A stretch of 64,000 nucleotides of DNA, taken from positions 4,982-68,981 of the forward strand of contig NZ_JACRSR010000007.1 in NCBI RefSeq assembly GCF_014384795.1. The letters run 5' to 3'. Shown here one piece after another: positions 8,546 to 16,166 of the stretch (positions are counted from its first letter, which is position 1; every line of letters starts with the position of its first letter). The notes below the pieces were generated by a model. The model saw nothing but the letters and a program-made list of their open reading frames with translations, was not told the DNA's origin and ran no database searches. The position numbers were made by a program, and so were the translations under genes. The DNA is from Gehongia tenuis. GTDB taxonomy: Bacteria > Bacillota > Clostridia > Christensenellales > NSJ-53.

Positions 8546-10201
8546 CTATTTCAATAGTTCACGAATCGTTAAATAGGTGATATTCGGCACATTCTCAAAG
8601 GTATGGCGCATATCCACCCGTTCGGTAAGCATGTGACCGTCCTTCCCGAATGAACCAATATTTACCACCGGCACATTGATGCGCAAAATCTTATCAATAT
8701 CGTAATGATATTGGGTACCCCAGGAGGGCATGTTCTCCTCCAGCGCCTTCAGTTCCTTTCGATCATCACATACGGCCATAAAACTGGAATCGGAGATATA
8801 GGGATAAAACATTCTCGTTTTGATCTTTCGGCCCGTGCATCGGCTCACCTCGGCCACCGCCTTCTCCACCGCTGAAAGAAGCGCCGCCTCCTTGGGCGTC
8901 TCCCCCGTCATTTCGATGCGGGCGGAATAAATGGATCCAAAATAGAGAATCACCACGGGCGAGCGGTCCTCGGACCACTGGAAGGCCTCCTCAATCACAC
9001 GGTTGCTGAATTCCCGAAGATCCATTTCCGGCTGCTCCCTGTGCAGCTCTACAGCGAATTCATGGATCGCCGAGGTAAAGGCCTCGCCATGGCGTTCAGC
9101 CAGCTGCCCATAAAATTCCCCATAGGTGAGAACCCTGGGCTTCCAGGGCAGCGGTTCAAATTCCGCACCGATCAGCTTACAGTAGTCGGCATACCGAACA
9201 TTCAAAAAGCGCACCGTCTCTTCAAAGGCCTCCTCCGCCACTCGGCGGCTTTTATCCATAACCCCTGCCGGAGACAGGCCATGGGTGAAATAATTGAAGT
9301 AAGCATAGGCGCTCAAATTGGTCTGCACCGTGTAGCAGGGCTTGGTATCCGTCTGTTTCAGGGATATGGGCGGCACCGTGACTTCGCCGCGGGCCACGTC
9401 GCACAAATCGGTGTTGAGCGTCATTCTGCGGGTGATTTCCGCAATGAGCAGATTGGGGTCAAAGGCGCTGAAAGCTTGACCCACGTGGGCTTCCTTGCCA
9501 AAAACATAGAAGGTAGGCAAAAGTTTCCCAATGCTTCCATAGTAGATGTACCGGTTTTCATCCCCCGGGCTGTGGTGGGTGGAGTAGTCGGCGTTGATGC
9601 AGGCCACATAATCGAAGCCTTCCCGATCCTTGAGCTCGGCGAATTCATCCAGCGCCGTAATCATCCCCTTGGAATTATCCTCCTCGTCGCATTCGGCAAG
9701 GGCCAGCAGGTTGCCGTTGAGCTCCTCGGGATGTTCGGAAAAATATTTGATGAGCGCCATGTGCCCCGCCACTCCAGACTTCATATCAAGAGCCCCGCGG
9801 CCAAACATATACTCGCCGGATCGGATATCCTCCGCCACTTCCTCCGGCACTCCCAATTCCAGCAGTTTCCCAGGAAGCTCGTCCGGATCATGGGCATAGT
9901 CCTTGATGGGGCCAAAGTCATCGGTTCCCACCGTGTCCAGATGCCCGATCAGAATCACGGTGCGGCGGCTGCCGCCCGTGCCTTTCACGTAGGCGTAGGT
10001 ACAGTGGCGTTCCACAAAGTCATCCTTGGTTTGAAAGATCTTGACCTGCTCCCTATGTTCCTTGAAATAGGGAAGAGTGCAGTAATAGTCGTAAATATAC
10101 TGGGCGGCCGCGCTTTCCTCACCCGGCATTTTGTTGATGCTTGGAATTTTGACGAGAGCCCGTGTCAAGGCCTTGACCTCGTCGTAGGAATCGATCCTCA
10201 T
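8546..10201 (-). CDS. rocB: M20-family metallopeptidase, RocB-like (arginine utilization protein)
   Basis: A 551-residue M20/M28-type zinc peptidase or deacylase of the RocB subgroup. Conserved metal and catalytic elements are ILIGHLDTVGTDDFG (His-x-Asp), YMFGRGALDMKSGVAGH (Asp ligand), LALAECDEEDNSKGM (Glu pair) and INADYSTHH. The length exceeds the common M20 size (about 400) because RocB proteins carry a long C-terminal region. RocB is linked to arginine/ornithine use in Bacillus, but its precise reaction is not established. No other roc gene is nearby. ATG start with GGGAGAGAGAGGT upstream. Confidence 0.88.
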   Translation of the reverse strand: MRIDSYDEVKALTRALVKIPSINKMPGEESAAAQYIYDYYCTLPYFKEHREQVKIFQTKDDFVERHCTYAYVKGTGGSRRTVILIGHLDTVGTDDFGPIKDYAHDPDELPGKLLELGVPEEVAEDIRSGEYMFGRGALDMKSGVAGHMALIKYFSEHPEELNGNLLALAECDEEDNSKGMITALDEFAELKDREGFDYVACINADYSTHHSPGDENRYIYYGSIGKLLPTFYVFGKEAHVGQAFSAFDPNLLIAEITRRMTLNTDLCDVARGEVTVPPISLKQTDTKPCYTVQTNLSAYAYFNYFTHGLSPAGVMDKSRRVAEEAFEETVRFLNVRYADYCKLIGAEFEPLPWKPRVLTYGEFYGQLAERHGEAFTSAIHEFAVELHREQPEMDLREFSNRVIEEAFQWSEDRSPVVILYFGSIYSARIEMTGETPKEAALLSAVEKAVAEVSRCTGRKIKTRMFYPYISDSSFMAVCDDRKELKALEENMPSWGTQYHYDIDKILRINVPVVNIGSFGKDGHMLTERVDMRHTFENVPNITYLTIRELLK

Positions 10202-10400
10202 ACCTCTCTCTCCCTTTCCAATAAGACCTCAATGTCCCTATCATAATATAGAACGGTTAAGGAGGCTACCAAAAAAACCTATGAATTCGTAAATTTTTTG
10301 CAGTGACCCGCCGATCCGGCCGCTCCCCCATTGGCGGCGGCGAAAACCGTCTTGTTTTGATCCGTTTCCGCTAATTGTCACGGTCAAAATATTTGGACAC

Positions 10401-10438
10401 AAAAAAACCTCTTTTGTCCTGCTAGACAAAAGAGGTTT
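10401..10438 (-). terminator. Rho-independent terminator after tRNA-Glu
   Basis: A 14-bp stem (AAACCTCTTTTGTC paired with GACAAAAGAGGTTT) at 10405-10438 with a 6-base loop, and a T-run on the minus strand immediately after. Confidence 0.9.
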
Positions 10439-10442
10439 CCCA

Positions 10443-10518
10443 TGGCACCCCCGAGGGGATTCGAACCCCTGTTACCGCCGTGAGAGGGCGGCGTCCTAGG
10501 CCACTAGACCACGGAGGC
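10443..10518 (-). tRNA. tRNA-Glu (anticodon CTC)
   Basis: A 76-nt cloverleaf with encoded CCA. The anticodon loop CTCTCAC lies between CCGCC and GGCGG, giving CTC (codon GAG). The T-arm is AGGGG-TTCGAAT-CCCCT. The acceptor stem has wobble pairs at 1-72 and 4-69. A near-perfect promoter lies upstream and a terminator downstream. Confidence 0.95.
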
Positions 10519-10538
10519 ACATTTCAAATGCAAGTGTT

Positions 10539-10567
10539 ATTATACGGGAAGGTTTGCAGCTTGTCAA
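10539..10567 (-). promoter_or_regulatory. Consensus sigma-A promoter for tRNA-Glu
   Basis: TTGACA (10562-10567), 17 bp, TATAAT (10539-10544) on the minus strand: full consensus. The remainder of the gene-free stretch 10202-10400 shows nothing convincing besides the RocB leader. Confidence 0.85.
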
Positions 10568-10638
10568 GGGGCAATCGACAACTTTTTTTCGTATAGCCGC
10601 GGCGAAAAAAATCCACACTAGGCTGGGAGGAATGCGCT

Positions 10639-11559
10639 ATGGAACCGATCAAACCCATGGAACCCGTCATCACTGAGAAGGCCTTCGATGACGGCAATCA
10701 TGTTTTTCAAATTAAATGGGACGGCGTTCGCGGGCTGACCCTGGTGGATGACGGGGTTCATATTTATAACCGTCATCTTCGGGACAAGACCCGCCAGTAC
10801 CCGGATCTTATTCAAATGCTCGCCGGTCTCCCGAAAGGAACCCTTCTGGACGGCGAGATCGTAGCCCTGGATGACAGCGGCCGCCCCTCTTTTCCCCAGG
10901 TGATGGCCCGGGACGCTTTGAGTTCGGGACCCAAGATTCAGCAGGCCGTCAGGCGAAATCCCGTCATGTATATGGTTTTTGATGTCCTCTACTGGAAGGG
11001 CGAAAACGTGATGGCTCTGCCCTGGAACCAGCGGGACGAGATTCTTCAGGGCATCTTGGAGCCCTTCGCCGGTTCTCCCGTGCAGAAGGTGGACAGTTTC
11101 ATCGGTGAAGGTGTATCCCTCTTTCAGGCGGTGTGCAAAAATAATCTGGAGGGGATCGTGGCCAAGCGGATGGACAGCCCCTATCTGTCCGGTCAAAAAA
11201 GCGAGCTGTGGCGCAAAATTAAATGCTGGCGCACCCTCACGGCGCCGGTTCTGGGTTACCTGGAGAATGAGGGGCGGCTTCGCTCCCTTATTCTGGGACT
11301 TCAGGAGGACGATCGGTGGAACTATATTGGCAATGCCTATTCGGGTCTTGACCAAAAGTCTGCCCAAGCGCTGCACCTCTATCTATGCAATCTTTCCCCC
11401 CTGCCTTCCCCCTTTTCCGTATCCCCTCCGTTGGATAAGCCCCATTACGTCGCCTCCCAGCTTCTTGCCGAGGTGCGCTATGCCGAATGGAGCCGGGAGG
11501 GACGGCTGCGTCATCCCACCATTTTGAGAATTTTGGAGGATAATCATGTCCAAGCTTGA
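10639..11559 (+). CDS. ATP-dependent DNA ligase (LigD ligase-domain type)
   Basis: A 306-residue ATP-dependent ligase. The nucleotidyl-accepting lysine is K26 in QIKWDGVRG. Motif III is MYMVFDVLYW, motif IV EGIVAKR (171-177) and motif V WRKIK (191-195); LLDGEIVAL (69-77) is motif-like. The residues after about 200 form the OB-fold. It seals breaks in non-homologous end joining with Ku and the polymerase encoded next. In many bacteria these activities are fused in one LigD; here ligase and polymerase are separate genes overlapping by 14 bp. ATG start with GGGAGG upstream. Confidence 0.93.
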   Translation: MEPIKPMEPVITEKAFDDGNHVFQIKWDGVRGLTLVDDGVHIYNRHLRDKTRQYPDLIQMLAGLPKGTLLDGEIVALDDSGRPSFPQVMARDALSSGPKIQQAVRRNPVMYMVFDVLYWKGENVMALPWNQRDEILQGILEPFAGSPVQKVDSFIGEGVSLFQAVCKNNLEGIVAKRMDSPYLSGQKSELWRKIKCWRTLTAPVLGYLENEGRLRSLILGLQEDDRWNYIGNAYSGLDQKSAQALHLYLCNLSPLPSPFSVSPPLDKPHYVASQLLAEVRYAEWSREGRLRHPTILRILEDNHVQA

Positions 11560-12418
11560 TATTGCCGGGGAGAGCGTGAGCCTCACCCATCTTGATAAGA
11601 TCATGTTCCCCGAGATCGGCCTTACCAAAGCCGACCTCATCGATTACTACATCCGCATGGCGCCCCATATCCTGCCCTATCTGAAGGACCGGCCCTACTC
11701 CATGCTCTGTTTCCCCCACGGCCAGAGTGACGAGGCCTTCTACCAGAAAAAGCGCCCCGAGGGTGCGCCGGATTATGTGGCCAGCATCTCCATCGCCCAT
11801 AAGGAAAAGGTGGTGGATTGGAGTCTGGTGAACAATCTGCCCTCCCTGGTATACATGGCGAACCGCTACTGCATTGAGATGCACGCATGGTTCTCCAAGG
11901 TGGGGCACCTGAATGAGCCGGATGTGGCCATCTTTGATCTGGACCCGCCGGACAATGCCGGTTTCCCCATGGCCGTAAAGGCGGCCCTTCGCATTCATGA
12001 AATATTGACGGAGCTCAAGCTCGTTCATTTTGTCAAAACGTCCGGCGCTTCCGGTCTGCATGTGATGGTCCCCATCCGTCCCACTCCCTATGAGACGGTG
12101 CGGTCGTTCCTCAAGCTTGTCTGCAAGCTTCTGGAGCAGGAATCCCCTGAGCTTTTTACCACCCAGCGCCTCATCGAAAAACGCAAGGGCCGCATCTATT
12201 TAGACGCAGTGCAAAACGGCCGGGGCAAAACCCTGCCCAGCCCCTACAGTCTTCGAGCCACACCCACCGCCACCGTTTCCACACCGGTGACCTTCGAGGA
12301 GCTGCCGCAGATAGCTCCAAAGAATTTTACCGTGCAAAACATCGAAGGTCGCCTCAAAAAGGTGGGCGACCTTCTCGAACCCTTTTACGCCTGCAGTCAG
12401 GCTTTGCCCGAGCTGTAA
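11546..12418 (+). CDS. LigD-type NHEJ DNA polymerase/primase
   Basis: A 290-residue archaeo-eukaryotic primase-fold polymerase, as in the LigD POL domain. Catalytic metal-binding residues are visible as IFDLDPP (D131, D133) and the third acid D220 in IYLDAVQNGRG. The KTSGASGLHV loop (H172) contacts nucleotides, and KTLPSPYSLRA completes the fold. It fills in gaps and adds ribonucleotides at broken ends. The gene overlaps the ligase gene (start at 11546, ligase stop 11557-11559), so the two are translated from one mRNA. The end faces ku, 17 bp away. Confidence 0.93.
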   Translation: MSKLDIAGESVSLTHLDKIMFPEIGLTKADLIDYYIRMAPHILPYLKDRPYSMLCFPHGQSDEAFYQKKRPEGAPDYVASISIAHKEKVVDWSLVNNLPSLVYMANRYCIEMHAWFSKVGHLNEPDVAIFDLDPPDNAGFPMAVKAALRIHEILTELKLVHFVKTSGASGLHVMVPIRPTPYETVRSFLKLVCKLLEQESPELFTTQRLIEKRKGRIYLDAVQNGRGKTLPSPYSLRATPTATVSTPVTFEELPQIAPKNFTVQNIEGRLKKVGDLLEPFYACSQALPEL

Positions 12419-12435
12419 TTTCCATCGAAATATCG

Positions 12436-13251
12436 TCAGGAGCTCTTGCGCCGGCGGCGCGGCTTTTCTTCCTTCTTTTGCGTGGCCTCCACACTGGCCT
12501 TCAGCCGCTCCATGAGATCGATCACCTGGCCCGCGGGCTGGGGTTCTTCCGCTTCTACCACTTCCCTGCCCTCCACCTTGGCACGGATCAGCTTCAGGAG
12601 CTCCTCCCGGTACTCGTCATGATACTTCTCCGGCTCAAACTTCGCCGTCAAATTCTCCACCAGCTTCACCGCCATGTCCATCTCCTCCGGGCGCACCGAC
12701 ACCGTTTCGTCCAGCTTATCCACCCCAAGCTCACCAGCGGCTCGGATTTCATCGGGGTAGAACATGGTTTCCAACACCAGTGCGTCTCCCACGGTGCGCA
12801 CCAGGCATAGATGCTCCTTTTGCCGAATAGCCACCTTGGCGACCGCCACCCGGCCCGTTTCTTCCATGGCGCTGCGCAGAATCATATAGGGCTTCTCGCC
12901 GCCCTTTTCCGGCCACAGGTAGTAGGTCTTATCGTAATAGATGGGATCCACCTCCTTCAGCTCCACGAAGTCCACGATGGCAATGGCACGGCTGGTCTTG
13001 ATGCGGATTTTATCCAGATCCTCCTCGGTAATGAGCACAAACTGACCGGGCTCGTATTCGAAACCCTTGATGATATCGTCCTTGCCCACCTCCTCGTTGC
13101 ATTTTGGGCAGAACTTCTTATATTGCAGGGGCGTATGACATTTTTTATGCAGATTTTTAAAGGAAATATCCTCGTGCTGCGTCGCCACGCCCATCTTTAC
13201 CGGTACATTCAAAAGGCCAAAGCTGATTGCGCCTTTCCATACGGTTTGCAT
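12436..13251 (-). CDS. ku: Ku protein, NHEJ DNA end-binding
   Basis: A 271-residue bacterial Ku. It opens MQTVWKGAISFGLLNVPVKM, the signature N-terminus, and the KKCHTPLQYKKFCPKCNEEV block carries the CPxC pair. The core beta-barrel segment includes YYLWPEKGGEKPYMILRSAM. The C-terminus is basic (KKEEKPRRRRKSS), as in other bacterial Ku proteins, and likely contacts DNA or the ligase. Ku homodimers encircle DNA ends and recruit the polymerase and ligase, whose genes converge on it. ATG start with GGAGGTGAT upstream. A CATAATA element with a sigma-G-like -35 lies upstream (13271-13300). Confidence 0.95.
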   Translation of the reverse strand: MQTVWKGAISFGLLNVPVKMGVATQHEDISFKNLHKKCHTPLQYKKFCPKCNEEVGKDDIIKGFEYEPGQFVLITEEDLDKIRIKTSRAIAIVDFVELKEVDPIYYDKTYYLWPEKGGEKPYMILRSAMEETGRVAVAKVAIRQKEHLCLVRTVGDALVLETMFYPDEIRAAGELGVDKLDETVSVRPEEMDMAVKLVENLTAKFEPEKYHDEYREELLKLIRAKVEGREVVEAEEPQPAGQVIDLMERLKASVEATQKKEEKPRRRRKSS

Positions 13252-13270
13252 CCCTAAATCACCTCCAGCT

Positions 13271-13300
13271 TATTATGGCTGAAAAGCCCGGGATCTACGC
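13271..13300 (-). promoter_or_regulatory. Candidate forespore (sigma-G-type) promoter for ku
   Basis: Minus-strand CATAATA (13271-13277) fits the sigma-G -10 consensus CATWHTR. GCGTA (13296-13300) matches four of five positions of GHATR, with an 18-bp spacer. In Bacillus subtilis the Ku/LigD genes belong to the sigma-G regulon. Inference from motif only. Confidence 0.4.
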
Positions 13301-13321
13301 AAATTTTTTTGTTTTCCATGA

Positions 13322-13349
13322 TTGACAAACCCTTAAAATGGGTTATAAT
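13322..13349 (+). promoter_or_regulatory. Consensus sigma-A promoter for tRNA-Gln
   Basis: TTGACA (13322-13327), 16 bp, TATAAT (13344-13349), 11 bases before the mature tRNA. Confidence 0.85.
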
Positions 13350-13360
13350 AGAATAGTCAT

Positions 13361-13434
13361 TGCGGAATAGTGTAACGGTAGCACCTACGACTCTGACTCG
13401 TATTGTCTAGGTTCGAATCCTAGTTCCGCAGCCA
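13361..13434 (+). tRNA. tRNA-Gln (anticodon CTG)
   Basis: A 74-nt cloverleaf. Acceptor TGCGGAA/TTCCGCA with G73 and encoded CCA; anticodon loop CTCTGAC between TACGA and TCGTA gives CTG (codon CAG); T-loop GTTCGAATC. Confidence 0.95.
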
Positions 13435-13439
13435 AAGAG

Positions 13440-13478
13440 CGGCATTCTGGGCATTGGCCTGGAATGCCGTTTTGTTTT
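13440..13478 (+). terminator. Terminator after tRNA-Gln
   Basis: CGGCATTC (13440-13447) pairs with GAATGCCG (13462-13469), followed by TTTTGTTTT. It ends just before the ribosome-binding site of the methyltransferase gene. Confidence 0.75.
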
Positions 13479-13493
13479 CAAAAGGAGGAACCC

Positions 13494-14246
13494 ATGAACC
13501 GGGAGTACACCAAGATCAATTCTAAAACTGTGGATGAATGGGTAAAAGACGGATGGGAATGGGGCCGGCCCATCGACCACTCCACTTTTTCCAGGGCCCA
13601 GCTTGGGCAGTGGGATGTACTGCTCACGCCCACAAGGCCCGTCCCCCACGAATGGTTCTGTGATTTAAAAGGCGCCGAGCTTCTTGGGCTCGCTTCCGGC
13701 GGCGGTCAGCAGATGCCCATTTTCACCGCTCTTGGGGCACGCTGTACGGTTCTTGACTACTCCAAGGCCCAGCTCTCAAATGAAGAGGAGGTCGCCAAAC
13801 GGGAGGGCTACACCATAAAAATCGTGGAAGCGGATATGACAAAACCTCTGCCCTTCCCCGATGCCGCCTTCGATCTGATCTTCCATCCCGTCTCCAACTG
13901 CTACGTGGAAAAGGTGGAGCCCATCTGGCGGGAGTGCTGGCGGATTTTGAAGCCGGGCGGCATTTTGCTCGCAGGCTTCTCCGCCGATATCGTCTATGCC
14001 TTCGATGACAGCGAGACCCGCCTTCAAAACAGGCTTCCCTATAACCCCTTAAAGGACAAGAAACTTTATGCTCTGGCCATTCAAAATCATTGGGGCATCC
14101 AATTCTCCCACAGTCTGGAGGAACAGATTGACGGACAAATAAAGGCCGGTTTTCGTCTAACCGGCCTTTATCAGGATACTACCGCCTCCGGGCCCCTGCA
14201 CGATTACAATATCCCCGTTTTCTATGCCACCCGGGCAGTCAAATAA
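13494..14246 (+). CDS. SAM-dependent class I methyltransferase
   Basis: A 250-residue methyltransferase. Motif I is LLGLASGGGQQMPIFTALGA (SAM-binding glycine loop), followed by CTVLDYSKAQLSNEEEVA (motif II acidic end) and PLPFPDAAFDLIFHPVSNCYV (motif IV). ECWRILKPGGILLAGF is the usual methyltransferase_11 motif VI. The substrate is not inferable. ATG start with AAAGGAGGAA 7 bases upstream; the longer frame from 13464 runs through the tRNA terminator and is not used. Confidence 0.88.
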   Translation: MNREYTKINSKTVDEWVKDGWEWGRPIDHSTFSRAQLGQWDVLLTPTRPVPHEWFCDLKGAELLGLASGGGQQMPIFTALGARCTVLDYSKAQLSNEEEVAKREGYTIKIVEADMTKPLPFPDAAFDLIFHPVSNCYVEKVEPIWRECWRILKPGGILLAGFSADIVYAFDDSETRLQNRLPYNPLKDKKLYALAIQNHWGIQFSHSLEEQIDGQIKAGFRLTGLYQDTTASGPLHDYNIPVFYATRAVK

Positions 14247-14248
14247 GC

Positions 14249-14755
14249 CTATCCCCCCGCCAGCACCTGAATCAGCTCATGGTAGACCTCCAGCGGCGCG
14301 CTCTTCCAGCGGTCCGCCATGCGCCTTGCCTTATCCATGGTCAGTTCCTCCATGGTCAGCTGCAGCAGGGTAACCTCTCCGTCCCGCATGGTGAGCTTGG
14401 CCGTTACGCCCAGCGGCCCCTCGGTAAGTTCCGCAAGGGCCTGGCTTTGGGTCACCAGCTTGGCCCGGTTCATCTCCACATAGCGTCCCACCATCTCCCG
14501 TTTGGAGAAAAGAACCCTCGTGTAGAAATAGTTCAGCACCTCCATCCCTTGATCGGTGAGCTGGACGAGGTTTTCCGTTCCAATGAGGCCCTGTTCCGAC
14601 AGCTCCACCAAGCTTTGCTGCAGGTCGAAGTAGTTCATCCATCCCTCCTTAAGGGCTGTCTGGATGAGCTCCTCCCGTTCCAGGGGCAGATGAAAACGGT
14701 AGATCATATAGAGTACGAACAGCTTGTTGTCCGTCATATTGTATCTTTCAAACAT
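14249..14755 (-). CDS. DUF4364-family protein
   Basis: About 168 residues beginning MFERYNMTDNKLFVLYMIYR, a small winged-helix-looking N-terminal region found in the Clostridia-specific DUF4364 family. The first 70 residues (REELIQTALKEGWMNYFDLQQSLVELSEQGLIG) look like a DNA-binding wHTH. The second half is strand-rich. The role in this family is not established; a transcription-related function is only suggested by the fold. Start uncertain: ATG at 14755 or GTG at 14767, neither with an ideally spaced Shine-Dalgarno. Convergent with the methyltransferase, 2 bp apart. Confidence 0.72.
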   Translation of the reverse strand: MFERYNMTDNKLFVLYMIYRFHLPLEREELIQTALKEGWMNYFDLQQSLVELSEQGLIGTENLVQLTDQGMEVLNYFYTRVLFSKREMVGRYVEMNRAKLVTQSQALAELTEGPLGVTAKLTMRDGEVTLLQLTMEELTMDKARRMADRWKSAPLEVYHELIQVLAGG

Positions 14756-14852
14756 CCTTTGTCCCACTTCCCTTCCCTGTCATTATACGCGATTTGACCC
14801 GGTTCAACAACAGAATCGATTTTGCGTCAGCGTTCTTGGAGAAAAATAGTGC

Positions 14853-14880
14853 TTGAAATATCTTAGATTTTCTGTATAAT
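14853..14880 (+). promoter_or_regulatory. Sigma-A promoter for tRNA-Val / 6S RNA
   Basis: TTGAAA (14853-14858), 16 bp, TATAAT (14875-14880). Confidence 0.8.
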
Positions 14881-14893
14881 AGAAATGCGGCGT

Positions 14894-14970
14894 GGGGTTA
14901 TAGCTCAGCTGGTCAGAGCGCTACGTTGACATCGTAGAGGTCGTTGGTTCGAGCCCAATTAACCCCACCA
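14894..14970 (+). tRNA. tRNA-Val (anticodon GAC)
   Basis: A 77-nt cloverleaf with encoded CCA. Acceptor GGGGTTA/TAACCCC; anticodon loop TTGACAT between CTACG and CGTAG gives GAC (codons GTC/GTT); T-loop GTTCGAGCC. Confidence 0.95.
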
Positions 14971-15148
14971 GGTTTCCTGGGGTGTGCGTCACATTTCGTT
15001 TATTTAAACCCACAGTTTGAATACGGGAATCCAGGTCTTTTCACACTCGGTCAAGCCCCCTTTGAGGGGACGGCTTAGCTGAGAAGCAGGATACCCACCT
15101 GCCGCGAGGCGGGTGTTAAATGCGGGATGAGCGGCATCTTGGGAACGG
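14971..15148 (+). ncRNA. ssrS: Probable 6S RNA (RNA polymerase regulator)
   Basis: About 178 nt of gene-free sequence ending at a strong terminator. The 5' end (GTTTCC then GGGTG) pairs with the 3' end (CATCT then GGGAAC) to form the closing stem. The 3' portion GCGGCATCTTGGGAA resembles the conserved 6S RNA end, and CACACTCGGTC and AGCTGAGAAGC resemble central-bubble flanks. 6S RNA binds sigma-A RNA polymerase by imitating an open promoter. There is no room for a separate promoter, so it would share the tRNA-Val promoter. The identification rests on remembered family features and needs a covariance-model search. Confidence 0.62.
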
Positions 15149-15180
15149 GATCTTCAAGTTTCTTGGAGATCCCGTTTTTT
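15144..15180 (+). terminator. Rho-independent terminator after the 6S RNA
   Basis: A 10-bp stem AACGGGATCT/AGATCCCGTT (15144-15153 with 15167-15176), then TTTTTT. Confidence 0.9.
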
Positions 15181-15201
15181 ATATTGAAAGAAGGTAGAAA
15201 C

Positions 15202-15912
15202 ATGGAGCGGCTGGAAAAACTAATTGAGGAGAGCCGGAACATCGTCTTCTTCGGCGGCGCCGGCGTATCCACCGAGAGCGGTATCCCTGATTTTCGGAGT
15301 GTGGACGGCCTCTATCGCCAAAAGTTCAAATATCCGCCGGAGACCATGCTGAGCCATGATTTCTTTGCCGCCCATACAGCGGAATTTTTTGACTTCTATC
15401 GTGCGAAGATGCTCTGCCTTTCCGCGAGGCCCAATGCGGCCCATCTGACGCTGGCCCGCTGGGAAAAAGCCGGGCTTGTAAGGGCGGTGATCACCCAGAA
15501 CATCGATGGCCTTCATCAGATGGCGGGCAGCCAAAATGTGCTTGAACTTCACGGTTCGGTTCATCGCAATCACTGCTTGCAATGCGGCAAAAACTACGAT
15601 GCCGAGTGGATGCTGGAAAGCCGCGGCGTTCCCCAATGCAGCTGCGGCGGCGTTGTCAAACCCGACGTGGTGCTCTATGGCGAGAGCTTGGATAACGGCA
15701 CGCTGACCGCGTCGGTAAAGGCCATCTTTGAAGCGGATGCTCTTATCATCGCGGGCACATCCCTCGCCGTCTACCCTGCCGCCAGCCTCATCGACGCTTA
15801 CCGCGGCGACCGGCTCATCGTGATCAATCGTTCTCCCACGCCGGCAGATCACAGGGCTAACCTGCTTATTCAAGGTTCCGTAGGCGAAGTGCTGGCTGCA
15901 CTTCATGTATGA
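15202..15912 (+). CDS. NAD-dependent protein deacylase, SIR2/CobB family
   Basis: A 236-residue sirtuin. The NAD-binding start is FFGGAGVSTESGIPDFRS (residues 17-33). TQNIDGLHQMAG (99-109) contacts ribose and ELHGSVHR holds catalytic H117. The zinc ribbon has C125/C128 and C146/C148, and AGTSLAVYPAA follows. It removes acyl groups from lysines using NAD+. Start at 15202 because GAAGG precedes it; the in-frame extension to 15127 overlaps the 6S RNA terminator. Confidence 0.94.
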   Translation: MERLEKLIEESRNIVFFGGAGVSTESGIPDFRSVDGLYRQKFKYPPETMLSHDFFAAHTAEFFDFYRAKMLCLSARPNAAHLTLARWEKAGLVRAVITQNIDGLHQMAGSQNVLELHGSVHRNHCLQCGKNYDAEWMLESRGVPQCSCGGVVKPDVVLYGESLDNGTLTASVKAIFEADALIIAGTSLAVYPAASLIDAYRGDRLIVINRSPTPADHRANLLIQGSVGEVLAALHV

Positions 15913-15953
15913 AATTTACGCTGCCGGCAAAACTAGGGCCGGAGGCGATTGAC

Positions 15954-16127
15954 ATGAAGAAGTATTCCGGACTGTACAGCTTAATGGAAGAAGATTTTAA
16001 TGCAAAGCAATACTTTGAGGCACTGCCCGATTACGTCCGCACCAGTATCTGCGAACGGGCAGACAACGTGAATTCCTTTCAAAGCTTGAAGGATTACGCG
16101 GAAAACCTCCTGCGCGGCGATGACTGA
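15954..16127 (+). CDS. Small conserved Clostridia protein, unknown function
   Basis: A 57-residue protein beginning MKKYSGLYSLMEEDFNAKQY and containing ALPDYVRTSICERADNVNSF; no signal peptide or TM segment. It resembles small conserved proteins I have seen in Clostridia genomes, but no function is known to me. Start at 15954, preceded by GGAGG 8 bases upstream; an alternative ATG at 15909 has no clear ribosome site. Same strand as the sirtuin, followed by a strong terminator. Confidence 0.75.
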   Translation: MKKYSGLYSLMEEDFNAKQYFEALPDYVRTSICERADNVNSFQSLKDYAENLLRGDD

Positions 16128-16132
16128 CGCAA

Positions 16133-16165
16133 AAACCCCCCGGGTCTCTCCCGGGGGGTTTTAAT
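16133..16165. terminator. Bidirectional terminator between convergent genes
   Basis: An 11-bp GC-rich stem (CCCCCCGGG paired with CCCGGGGGG), with A-run before and T-run after. It can stop transcription from both the small gene (+) and the sugar transferase (-). Confidence 0.88.
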
Positions 16166-16166
16166 T

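Noticed and set aside
9041..10246. Plus-strand open frame (401 codons) opposite rocB
   Set aside because: Shadow of the RocB gene on the other strand; no domain, no plausible start.
15127..15201. N-terminal extension of the sirtuin to 15127
   Set aside because: It would translate through the 6S RNA 3' end and its terminator; the ATG at 15202 has a ribosome site.
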